A DNA stretch of 64,000 nt from contig CAZFGT010000003.1 of the NCBI GenBank assembly GCA_964518505.1, forward strand, positions 1 through 64,000, read 5' to 3'. Shown here in pieces: positions 29,224-37,646 of this stretch. The translations under genes and the position numbers were made by a program. This stretch comes from DASPUH01 sp964518505 (lineage in GTDB: Bacteria > Chloroflexota > Limnocylindria > Limnocylindrales > CSP1-4). Below the pieces are notes generated by a model. That model was not told the DNA's origin. It saw nothing but the letters and a program-made list of their open reading frames with translations, and searched no databases. How positions within the stretch are numbered: position 1 is the first letter of the stretch; each line of letters opens with the position of its first letter.

Positions 29224-31787
29224 CCGACCTGCTGCCTGCGCCGACCGCCGCCCAGGACTCGCTCGCCGACCGCCTGCTCGAGACGCAGGCGCCGCAGCGC
29301 CCCCAGGTCAGCCCCGCCATCACCATCGAGGTGGACGGCCGGCAGATCACCGGTCGCGAGGGCCAGACGATCCTGGAGCTGTGCCGCGACAACGGCATCG
29401 AGATCCCCACCCTCTGCTACGAGCCCAAGCTGCCGGGCTTCGGGGCCTGCCGCATGTGCGTCGTGGACCTGGCCGGGGAGGATCAGCCGCCCATCAGCTG
29501 CTCGCGCGCCGCCGAGGCGGGCATGGTCGTGCAGACACAGACCGCGCGGATCCGCCAGCTGCGCAAGACCAACCTGGAGCTGATCTTCAGCGACCACAAC
29601 GCCTACTGCCTGCCGCCGTGCCAGAACAAGTGCCCCAGCCACATCGACATCCCGGGCTTCCTGAAGGCCAACACGGAAGGCAACTTCGTCGAGTCGGCGC
29701 GCATCTTCAAGCGCACCATCCCCTTCCCCAGCATCCTGGGGCGGGTCTGCCCCGCGCCGTGCGAGGAGCACTGCCGCCGCGACGAGGTGGACGAGGCGAT
29801 CGCCATCCGCGACAGCCACCGCTACGCCGGCGACCAGGTCCTCAAGGCGCTGGGCCGGGGCCAGAAGGCGCCCGTGCCGTTCGAGGTGCAGGCACCGTCG
29901 GGCAAGCGGGTGGCGGTCATCGGCTCGGGCCCGGCGGGCGCCTCGGCCGCCTACTACCTGGCCATCGCCGGCCACGAGGTGACGATCTTCGAGCGTGACC
30001 CGGCGCCCGGCGGCATGCTGCGCTACGGCATCCCGCAGTACCGCCTGCCCAAGGACGAGGTGCTGGCCGGGGAGTACGAGAGCCTCACCGACCTGGGCAT
30101 CCGCATGGTCTGCGACCGCGCCCTGGGCCGCGACTTCACCGTCGACGACCTGCAGAACCAGGGCTTCGATGCGGTCTGCGTGGCCATCGGCTGCTACGAC
30201 ACGAACAAGCTCGGCGTGCCCGGCGAGGACGCCCCCGACGTGCTCGACGGCCTGGAGTACCTGCGCATCGCCACGCTCGGTCTGCCCTACCCCGGCCACA
30301 AGGGCAAGCGGGTGGTCGTCATCGGCGGCGGTTTCACCTCCATGGACTGCACCCGCACGTCGCTGCGGCAGGGCGCCAGTGAGGTCACGCTCGTCTACCG
30401 CCGCGACATGAAGGAGATGTCGGCCGCCAACGAGGTCCACGAGGCCATCGAGGAGGGCGCGCGGGCCATCTTCCAGGCGGCCCCCACGCGCGTCCTGTCC
30501 GACGCCAAGGGCAAGGTCACGGGGGTGGAGTTCATCCGCATGCGGCTCGGCGCCCCGGACGAGAAGGGCCGCCGCCGACCGGAGCCGGTCGAGGGCACCG
30601 AGTTCACCATCCCCTGCGACCGCGTCCTGCTGGCCATCGGCCAGGGCCCCGACCTCACCTGGCTCGACCACGGCTCCGACGGCCTGGCCGCCTCCAAGCA
30701 GCGACGCCTGCAGGCCGACGCCGTCACCTTCGCCACCGGGCGGGCCGGCGTCTTCGCCACGGGCGACGTGCGCGTCGGCGCCACCACGGTCGTCCAGGCC
30801 GTGGGCGAGGGCCGCCGCTCGGCGTACGCCATCGATGCGTACCTCAAGGGCCACGACCTGGAGGCGATCCGGACGCGCCAGACGCTGGCCGAGCCGCAGC
30901 CCGAGTTCCTCTCCATCGTGCCCTACACCGACGAGCGCAAGGAACCGCGCCTGCGGCTGAAGTCGATGGCGCCCGAGGTGCGCAAGCAGAGCTACATCGA
31001 ATACGAGATCCCTTACACGCAGCAGGAGGCGATGAGCGAGTCGGGGCGCTGCCTGCAGTGCACCTGCGAAGCGATCGGCTTCTGCGATCTGCGCCGTCAG
31101 GGCATCGAGTACGGCACGACGCTGCCGACCCTGGAGCCGGCGCGGACGGGCCTGTCCTTCCGCTCGGTGACCGAGAACCGCTTCACCGGTCACAACCACG
31201 ACTACATCCGCGACGACAGCCACGCCTTCATCCTGCGGGAGCCGTCGCGCTGCATCGACTGCGGCCGCTGCGCCAACGTGTGCAAGGAGGTCGTGGGGGC
31301 GGCCTGCTACGACTTCATGCGTACGGGCTTCGACACGCTCGTCACGACGCCCCTCGACATGAGCCTCAACACGACCCCCTGCGTGAGTTGCGGGCGGTGC
31401 GCCGAGACGTGCCCGACGGGCGCGCTGATGCCCAAGCCGCGGGTGCTGGAGCGCTACGACGTCGACGAGAGCCGCTGCATCCTGTGTGGCATCTGTGTCG
31501 ATGCGTGCCCCTATGACGCGCTGCGCTGCGGGCCCGACTTCGAGCTCTCCCACGAGAGCCGGGCCGAGCCCCTGATCGACCTGCTGGCCATCAGCGCCAT
31601 CGAGCACACCAGCGAGGTCACCTACATCCAGCGCGAACGCGACTGGCTGACGCGGGCCCAGGCGGCGGGCCGGTCGGTCGACGCCGGGCGCCTCCTGCCG
31701 GTCCTGCCGGCCAGCGTGCGCGGCAACGGCCACGGTAACGGGCTGGGCAACGGCCACGGCGACGGCCACGCGTCCGACGCCTCCTAG
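29220..31787 (+). CDS. NuoG/GltD(NfnB)-type chimera: multi-FeS FAD oxidoreductase of the complex I input arm
   Basis: An 855-residue protein in the nuoG position. Domains: NuoG-type [2Fe-2S] domain (Cys66, Cys77, Cys80, Cys94); a His-Cys3-like set His126, Cys130, Cys134, Cys138 that merges into the Fe-S entry region of GltD/NfnB (Cys177, Cys181, Cys185 in CPAPCEEHC); a GltD-type FAD domain (VAVIGSGPAG at about 231-240); a second Rossmann fold for NAD(P)H (VVVIGGGFTSMD); the FAD-closing ATGDVRVG block; then [4Fe-4S] motifs at Cys678, Cys721 and Cys753. The molybdopterin-like C-terminal domain of NuoG is absent. The tail is a His/Gly/Asn repeat (GNGHGNGLGNGHGDGHASD). Predicted peripheral subunit feeding electrons, possibly from NADPH, into complex I. 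Confidence 0.85.
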   Translation: MTDLLPAPTAAQDSLADRLLETQAPQRPQVSPAITIEVDGRQITGREGQTILELCRDNGIEIPTLCYEPKLPGFGACRMCVVDLAGEDQPPISCSRAAEAGMVVQTQTARIRQLRKTNLELIFSDHNAYCLPPCQNKCPSHIDIPGFLKANTEGNFVESARIFKRTIPFPSILGRVCPAPCEEHCRRDEVDEAIAIRDSHRYAGDQVLKALGRGQKAPVPFEVQAPSGKRVAVIGSGPAGASAAYYLAIAGHEVTIFERDPAPGGMLRYGIPQYRLPKDEVLAGEYESLTDLGIRMVCDRALGRDFTVDDLQNQGFDAVCVAIGCYDTNKLGVPGEDAPDVLDGLEYLRIATLGLPYPGHKGKRVVVIGGGFTSMDCTRTSLRQGASEVTLVYRRDMKEMSAANEVHEAIEEGARAIFQAAPTRVLSDAKGKVTGVEFIRMRLGAPDEKGRRRPEPVEGTEFTIPCDRVLLAIGQGPDLTWLDHGSDGLAASKQRRLQADAVTFATGRAGVFATGDVRVGATTVVQAVGEGRRSAYAIDAYLKGHDLEAIRTRQTLAEPQPEFLSIVPYTDERKEPRLRLKSMAPEVRKQSYIEYEIPYTQQEAMSESGRCLQCTCEAIGFCDLRRQGIEYGTTLPTLEPARTGLSFRSVTENRFTGHNHDYIRDDSHAFILREPSRCIDCGRCANVCKEVVGAACYDFMRTGFDTLVTTPLDMSLNTTPCVSCGRCAETCPTGALMPKPRVLERYDVDESRCILCGICVDACPYDALRCGPDFELSHESRAEPLIDLLAISAIEHTSEVTYIQRERDWLTRAQAAGRSVDAGRLLPVLPASVRGNGHGNGLGNGHGDGHASDAS

Positions 31788-31793
31788 GTCGCC

Positions 31794-32348
31794 ATGCTGA
31801 GCATCCCCTCCACGATCCCGCTGCTCGGCTGGACCTGGAACGACCTGCTGTTCCTGATCCTGGCCGGCGGCCTCCTGGGCTCGGCCCTCATGGTCGTCCT
31901 GGGGCGGGACATCATCCGCTGCGGCCTGTGGATGATCGTCTGCTTCCTGTTCCTGGCCGGCCTCTACGTGCTGCTGGGCAATCCGCTCGTGGCCGGCGCG
32001 CAGGTGCTGGTCTACATCGGCGCCATCAGCGTGCTGATCCTCTTCGCCGTCATGCTCACCCAGTCCAAGGCCGGCCCGGCGCGCCTGGTCTTCCACCACC
32101 AGGCGTGGGCCGCCGCCCTGGCCGCGATCGGCCTGGCCGTGGTGCTGGTGATCGTCGACGGGGCCACCAGCTGGCCGCTGGCCCAGCCGGACCGCACCGC
32201 GACGGCGACCACCGACGTCGCCTCGAAGCTCTTCAGTGACTTTGTGCTGCCGTTCGAGGTGGTCAGCGTGCTCCTGCTGGCGGCCGTCATCGGCGGCGTC
32301 TTCCTGGCCAAGAAAGATGACGCGCCTCGCTCCGACAGCGACATATGA
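31794..32348 (+). CDS. nuoJ: NADH-quinone oxidoreductase subunit J
   Basis: Antiporter-adjacent membrane subunit with five hydrophobic helices. The conserved NPLVAGAQVLVYIGAISVLILFAVML stretch (about 62-87) carries the pi-bulge helix region. Length 184. ATG start 6 bases after the chimera stop; its TGA overlaps nuoK. Confidence 0.94.
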   Translation: MLSIPSTIPLLGWTWNDLLFLILAGGLLGSALMVVLGRDIIRCGLWMIVCFLFLAGLYVLLGNPLVAGAQVLVYIGAISVLILFAVMLTQSKAGPARLVFHHQAWAAALAAIGLAVVLVIVDGATSWPLAQPDRTATATTDVASKLFSDFVLPFEVVSVLLLAAVIGGVFLAKKDDAPRSDSDI

Positions 32349-32656
32349 GCCAGAACCTCGACGCCTACCTCGTCCTCTCGGCGCTCCTCTTCTGTATCGG
32401 CGTCTTCGGCTTCCTGGCCCGGCGCAACGCGATCTCCATGCTCATGTGCATCGAGCTGATGCTCAACGCGGTGAACCTGGCCATCCTGGCCTTCGGCGCG
32501 TTCGTGCCGTCGCTGCACGGCAACGCCGCGGTCATCGCCCTCATCGTCATGGCCGTGGCGGCCGGCGAGGCGACCGTGGGCCTGGCCATCGTCATCGCCA
32601 TCTACCGCAACCGGCGCACGCCGCTGGTCGATGAGTACGCCCAGATGCGTGACTGA
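32345..32656 (+). CDS. nuoK: NADH-quinone oxidoreductase subunit K
   Basis: MrpC-like three-helix membrane subunit. The two conserved glutamates of the proton path are present in CIELMLNAVNLA and AAGEATVGLAIVIAIYR. Length 103, typical. ATGA overlap with nuoJ. Confidence 0.95.
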   Translation: MSQNLDAYLVLSALLFCIGVFGFLARRNAISMLMCIELMLNAVNLAILAFGAFVPSLHGNAAVIALIVMAVAAGEATVGLAIVIAIYRNRRTPLVDEYAQMRD

Positions 32657-32659
32657 GCG

Positions 32660-34624
32660 GTGACCCAGCTGACGGTCCTGCTCCTGCTCCTGCCGGTGGC
32701 CGGCTTCGCCATCACGGCACTCGTCGGGCGACGCCTTGGGGCGAGCTCGTGGGTGCCTGCCGTGGCGGCCATCGTGGCCACCTGGGCCGTGGCCATGGTC
32801 GTCGTCTACGGCCAGCTGAGCGGCGGCAACGGCGACACGGGCCTGCAGGTCACGCTCTACCGCTGGATCCCGGCCGGCGCCTTCACCATCGACTTCAACC
32901 TGGCGGTGGACAACCTGACCGCGGCGCTGCTCATCGTGGTCACCACGGTAGGCATGCTGGTCCACGTCTACTCGATCGGCTACATGGCCCACGACCCGGG
33001 CCGGTGGCGCTTCTTCGCCTACCTCAACTTCTTCATGTTCAGCATGCTGCTGCTGGTCCTGGCGGGCAACTTCCTGCTGCTGTTCGCGGCGTGGGAGCTG
33101 GTCGGCCTGTCGAGCTACCTGCTCATCGGCTTCTGGTACCGGCGGCACAGCGCGGCCCTGGCAGCCAAGAAGGCCTTCCTGGTCAACCGCGTCGGCGACG
33201 TCGGCTTCGCCCTCGGCATCATGGCCGTCTGGTCGACCGTGGGGACGCTCAACTTCACCGATGTGTTCAACCTCCTGCCGGCCAAGCTGGCCAGCGGCGC
33301 CATCCAGCCCTGGGAGATGACCGGCATCGCCCTGCTGCTCTTCTGCGGGGCGGTCGGCAAGAGCGCCCAGTTCCCCCTCCACGTCTGGCTGCCCGACGCG
33401 ATGGAGGGCCCCACGCCCGTGAGCGCCCTGATCCATGCGGCGACCATGGTCAACGCCGGCGTCTACTTCGTGGCCCGGGCCAACCCCATCTTCAGCCAGA
33501 GCGGGTCGGCCATGGTCATCGTCGCCGCGATCGGCATCTTCACGGCCCTGCTGGCCGCCTCGATCGCCCTGACCCAGACCGACATCAAGCGCGTCCTGGC
33601 CTACTCCACGCTGAGCCAGCTGGGCTACATGTTCGCGGCCCTCGGCGTGGGCGCCTACGTGGCCGCCATCTTCCATCTCATGGCCCACGGCTTCTTCAAG
33701 GGCCTGCTGTTCCTCGATTCGGGCTCGGTCATCCACGGCGTGCACGACGAGCAGGACATGAACCGCATGGGCGGCCTGTGGCGGAAGCTGCCGGTGACCC
33801 ACGCCACGATGCTCGTGGGCACCCTGGCCATCGCCGGCATCCCGCCGCTGGCAGGCTTCTTCAGCAAGGATGAGATCCTGGGCCAGAGCTTCAAGGCCGG
33901 CTTCCTGTGGGTCTGGATCGTGGGCATCGGGGTGGCCGGCCTGACCGCCTTCTACATGTTCCGGCTCATGGGCAAGACGTTCTACGGGCCCAGCCACGTC
34001 GACCCGGCCGTGGAACCGCAGGTCCACGAGTCGCCGCGCTCGATGACGGTGCCGCTCGTCCTGCTGGCCATCCCGTCGGCCCTGCTCGGCCTGGGTCTGG
34101 GCCTGCCGTTCGGCGCCGGCGCGATCTCCAGCTGGCTCGATCCGGTCTTCGCCCACGCGGAGCAGACCCTGGGCCGCAGCCCCGAGTCGTTCAGCCTCTT
34201 CGGCCTCGACGGCGCCCTGATCCTCATCAGCGTCACCGTGGCGGCCGTGGGCACGATCGCCGGCATGCGGCTGTTCGGCTTCCACTGGCCGTTCACGGCG
34301 CGCGAGACGGCGCCTCTGCCCGATCGGGTGGCGGCCATCACCGCCCGCCTGCGGCCGCTCTACACGGCGTCGTTCCACAAGTGGTGGTTCGACGACCTCA
34401 ACGACCTGATCTTCGTGCGCTTCGGCAGCCGCCTGGCCAACGGGGCGTGGTGGTTCGACCGCACGGTCGTCGACGGCACCGTCAACGGCACCGGGCGCTT
34501 CATCCAGCGCACCGGTCGCGAGGTGCGCCAGATCCAGACCGGCCACGTCCAGAACTACGCCCTGGGCATCGCCCTCGGCCTGCTCGTGGTGGCCGGCGGC
34601 TACCTGCTCCTGGCGGGCCGCTGA
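32660..34624 (+). CDS. nuoL: NADH-quinone oxidoreductase subunit L
   Basis: Distal antiporter-like proton-pumping subunit with about 16 transmembrane helices and the long lateral helix at its C-terminal end. Signature segments: FAAWELVGLSSYLLIGFWY with the key Glu, VGKSAQFPLHVWLPDAMEGPTPVSALIHAATMV with the key Lys, and TQTDIKRVLAYSTLSQLGYM. Length 654. GTG start 3 bases after nuoK; TGA shares one base with the nuoM ATG. Confidence 0.96.
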   Translation: MTQLTVLLLLLPVAGFAITALVGRRLGASSWVPAVAAIVATWAVAMVVVYGQLSGGNGDTGLQVTLYRWIPAGAFTIDFNLAVDNLTAALLIVVTTVGMLVHVYSIGYMAHDPGRWRFFAYLNFFMFSMLLLVLAGNFLLLFAAWELVGLSSYLLIGFWYRRHSAALAAKKAFLVNRVGDVGFALGIMAVWSTVGTLNFTDVFNLLPAKLASGAIQPWEMTGIALLLFCGAVGKSAQFPLHVWLPDAMEGPTPVSALIHAATMVNAGVYFVARANPIFSQSGSAMVIVAAIGIFTALLAASIALTQTDIKRVLAYSTLSQLGYMFAALGVGAYVAAIFHLMAHGFFKGLLFLDSGSVIHGVHDEQDMNRMGGLWRKLPVTHATMLVGTLAIAGIPPLAGFFSKDEILGQSFKAGFLWVWIVGIGVAGLTAFYMFRLMGKTFYGPSHVDPAVEPQVHESPRSMTVPLVLLAIPSALLGLGLGLPFGAGAISSWLDPVFAHAEQTLGRSPESFSLFGLDGALILISVTVAAVGTIAGMRLFGFHWPFTARETAPLPDRVAAITARLRPLYTASFHKWWFDDLNDLIFVRFGSRLANGAWWFDRTVVDGTVNGTGRFIQRTGREVRQIQTGHVQNYALGIALGLLVVAGGYLLLAGR

Positions 34625-36162
34625 TGGCCGGCCTGCCCCTCCTCGCGCTGGTCGTCTTCAGCCCGCTCGTCGGCGCGCTGCTCATCGCCTTCATGCCGCG
34701 CGACCGCGTGGTGCTCATCCGCCGGCTGGCCCTGGCCACGGCCCTTGTCAGCTTCGGCTTCTCGCTGCTCCTGCTGATCGGCTTCAACGGCGCCGCGTCG
34801 GATGCCGGGGGCTTCCGCTTCGTCGAGACGGCGACGTGGGTACCCGCCTTCGGCATCCAGTTCAAGCTGGGCGTGGACGGCATCAGCCTGCTGCTGGTGG
34901 TGCTCACCACGCTGCTCACGTGGATCAGCATCCTGGCCAGCTTCGGCCCCATCCGGGAGCGGGTGAAGGAGTACATGATCTCCTTCCTCATCCTCGAGGT
35001 GGGCATGCTGGGCGTCTTCCTGGCGCTCGACCTCTTCCTCTTCTACGTCTTCTGGGAAGTGGTCCTCGTGCCGATGTACCTCATCATCGGCATCTGGGGC
35101 GGGCCCAACCGCATCTACGCCACGATCAAGTTCGTCCTCTACACGCTGGTCGGCTCGCTGCTCATGCTGGTGGCCATCCTGGCCACCGCGTTCGCCTTCG
35201 CCTCCGCCCACGGCGGCGACTTCACGGGCGCCTTCGACTACGAGCAGCTGCGCGGCTTCCCCTTCACCGACGTGCTCCAGACCGGCGCCTTCCTGGCCTT
35301 CTTCCTGGCCTTCGCCATCAAGGTGCCGATGGTGCCCTTCCACACATGGCTGCCCGACGCGCACGTGGAGGCGCCCACCGCCGGCTCGGTGATCCTGGCC
35401 GGCGTCCTGCTCAAGCTCGGCGCCTATGGCTTCATCCGCTTCTCGCTGCCCCTCTTCCCGCACGCGGCGCAGTCGTTCGCGGTGCCCATCGTGGTGCTGT
35501 CGCTGATCGCCATCATCTATGGCGCGATCGTGGCCCTGGTCCAGACCGACCTGAAGAAGCTCATCGCTTACTCGTCGGTGAGCCACATGGGCTTCGTGAC
35601 CCTGGGCATCTTCATCTTCCAGCAGCAGGGCCTCCAGGGCGCGGTGCTCCAGATGGTCAACCACGGGCTCATCACGGGCGCCCTCTTCCTGCTGGTCGGC
35701 GTCATCTACGAGCGCGGCCATGACCGCACCATCGCGCGGATGGGTGGCCTGGCCGGTGCGACACCGGTGTACGCCGTGGCCTTCGGCTTCTTCATGCTGG
35801 CCAGCGTCGGCCTGCCCGGCCTGGCCGGCTTCGTGGGTGAGTTCCTGGTCTTCCAGGGCTCGTTCGTGGCCTGGCCCCTGTACGCGGCCATCGCCGTGCT
35901 GGTCATGACGCTGGGGGCGGCCTACCTGCTGTGGCTGTACCAGCGGATGTTCACCGGCGAGCTGTCCGACTTCTTCCGCGGCCTGGGCGACCACCTGACC
36001 GACCTGAGCCCGGTGGAGGTCATGACGCTCGTGCCCCTGGGCACGCTGGTGCTCCTGCTGGGCCTCTTCCCGGGGCTCGCCCTTGGCGTCATCCAGGGAC
36101 CCACGGACAGCGTCCTCAACGCCGTCCATGGCACCGTGACCGCCCTGGCGGGCACCCCGTGA
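34624..36162 (+). CDS. nuoM: NADH-quinone oxidoreductase subunit M
   Basis: Antiporter-like proton-pumping subunit, about 14 helices. Signature segments: FYVFWEVVLVPMYLIIGIWGG with the conserved Glu, IKVPMVPFHTWLPDAHVEAPTAGSVILAGVLLKLG, and LVQTDLKKLIAYSSVSHMGF. Length 512. The start at ATG 34624 overlaps the nuoL stop (TGATG); open frame further upstream is antisense-type noise within nuoL. Confidence 0.96.
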   Translation: MAGLPLLALVVFSPLVGALLIAFMPRDRVVLIRRLALATALVSFGFSLLLLIGFNGAASDAGGFRFVETATWVPAFGIQFKLGVDGISLLLVVLTTLLTWISILASFGPIRERVKEYMISFLILEVGMLGVFLALDLFLFYVFWEVVLVPMYLIIGIWGGPNRIYATIKFVLYTLVGSLLMLVAILATAFAFASAHGGDFTGAFDYEQLRGFPFTDVLQTGAFLAFFLAFAIKVPMVPFHTWLPDAHVEAPTAGSVILAGVLLKLGAYGFIRFSLPLFPHAAQSFAVPIVVLSLIAIIYGAIVALVQTDLKKLIAYSSVSHMGFVTLGIFIFQQQGLQGAVLQMVNHGLITGALFLLVGVIYERGHDRTIARMGGLAGATPVYAVAFGFFMLASVGLPGLAGFVGEFLVFQGSFVAWPLYAAIAVLVMTLGAAYLLWLYQRMFTGELSDFFRGLGDHLTDLSPVEVMTLVPLGTLVLLLGLFPGLALGVIQGPTDSVLNAVHGTVTALAGTP

Positions 36163-37646
36163 CCGGGCCCGAGCTGGCGGCCATCGCGCCGTTCGGCTAC
36201 GTCGTCGCGCTGGCGGTGCTGGTCATCCTGGCCGACATCGTGCGGCCCGGCGACGAGCGCGTGACGATCGTCATCGGGACGGTGGGGACCCTCGTGGGAC
36301 TCGTCCTCGTGGTGGCCGTCGGGCTCGGCGGGACGGTGCAGCCCGTCTTCGGCGGCGCCTACCAGCTGGATCCGCTGACGACGTTCCTGGACATGCTCTT
36401 CCTGGCCATCGCGTTCCTGACCATCCTCTTCTCGCCCGACTACCTGCGGCCGCGTCACTACCCCCTGCCCGAGTACGTGGCGACCCTCCTGTTCGCCATC
36501 AGCGGCGCCATGCTCATCTCCGCCGCCCGTGACCTGTTGGTCCTGTTCCTTGGCCTGGAGCTCCTGGTACTGCCCGGCTACATGCTCGTGGCCTACGCCA
36601 AGCGGGACGGCCTGGCCACCGAGGGCGCCATCAAGTACTTCCTGCTCGGCTCGTTCTCCTCGGCCATCTTCCTCTTCGGCCTGGCCTTCACCTGGGGCTA
36701 CACCGGCACGACGAGCGTGGCCGGCGTGGCGTCACACCTCCAGCAGGTGGTGACCAGCGGGCAGGTGCCGGCCGCCGGGTTGCTGATGGGCCTCGCGCTG
36801 ATGACCACCGGGGTGGCCTTCAAGATCGCCGCGGTGCCCTTCCACTACTGGACACCGGATGCGTACCAGGGCTCGCCCACGCCGGTCACCGGCTACCTCT
36901 CGGTGGGGCCCAAGATCGCCGCCTTCGCCCTCATCCTGCGCCTCTTCGCCGAGGCCCTGGCCCCCATGCGCGCCGACTGGGTCGGCGTGGTCGTGGTGCT
37001 GGCCGCCCTGACCATGACGCTGGGCAACCTGGTGGCCCTGACGCAGGACAACATCAAGCGGATGCTGGCCTACTCGTCGATCGCCCACACCGGCTACATC
37101 CTCGTCGGCCTGGCCGCCTTCGCCGGTGCGCCGGCGGGTTCCAGCGCGGCCTCGGCCGGCATCGCCGGCGTGCTCTTCTACAGCGCCGCCTACACCTTCA
37201 TGAACCTGGGCGCGTTCGCCGTGGTGGCCGCCCTCCAGGGCCGGCCCGGCGTGACCAGCCAGATCGCCACGTTCGCCGGCCTGGGGCGCCGCGCCCCGCT
37301 GGCCGGCGCGCTGATGCTGCTGTTCCTGCTGTCGCTGACGGGGATCCCGCCCACAGCTGGCTTCTTCGCCAAGGCGTACGTCATCGAGGCCGCCCTGCAG
37401 TCGGGCGGGCTGGTGCCCTGGCTGGCCGTGATCGCCGTCGTCAACGCGGCGATGGCCGCCTTCTACTACCTGCGCGTGGTGGTGGTGATGTACATGCAGG
37501 AGCCGGCGGCCGACGCCCAGCCGGTCACCGACAGCCGACCGATGCGCCTGGGCCTCCTCATCGCGGCCGTGGCCACAGTGCTCATCGGCGTGGTCCCCGG
37601 CCTGCTCATCCCGATGGCCCAGGCCGCCGCCGCGGCCATCCAGTAG
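36159..37646 (+). CDS. nuoN: NADH-quinone oxidoreductase subunit N
   Basis: Third antiporter-like subunit, 495 residues, about 14 helices. Landmarks are LGLELLVLPGYMLVAY, FKIAAVPFHYWTPDAYQGSPTPVTGYLSVGPK, and LTQDNIKRMLAYSSIAHTGY. GTG start within the nuoM stop. Last gene of the nuo operon; its final 41 bases overlap the 3' end of the convergent otsB. Confidence 0.96.
   Translation: MTGPELAAIAPFGYVVALAVLVILADIVRPGDERVTIVIGTVGTLVGLVLVVAVGLGGTVQPVFGGAYQLDPLTTFLDMLFLAIAFLTILFSPDYLRPRHYPLPEYVATLLFAISGAMLISAARDLLVLFLGLELLVLPGYMLVAYAKRDGLATEGAIKYFLLGSFSSAIFLFGLAFTWGYTGTTSVAGVASHLQQVVTSGQVPAAGLLMGLALMTTGVAFKIAAVPFHYWTPDAYQGSPTPVTGYLSVGPKIAAFALILRLFAEALAPMRADWVGVVVVLAALTMTLGNLVALTQDNIKRMLAYSSIAHTGYILVGLAAFAGAPAGSSAASAGIAGVLFYSAAYTFMNLGAFAVVAALQGRPGVTSQIATFAGLGRRAPLAGALMLLFLLSLTGIPPTAGFFAKAYVIEAALQSGGLVPWLAVIAVVNAAMAAFYYLRVVVVMYMQEPAADAQPVTDSRPMRLGLLIAAVATVLIGVVPGLLIPMAQAAAAAIQ

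Noticed and set aside
29073..32099. Minus-strand open frame of about 1,000 codons opposite the NuoG/GltD chimera
   Set aside because: Low-complexity, no start signal, fully antisense to a gene with clear cofactor motifs.
32012..34546. Minus-strand open frame of over 800 codons opposite nuoJ-nuoL
   Set aside because: Antisense shadow of membrane-protein genes; rich in His, Asp, Gln and Arg as expected from complementing Val/Leu codons.
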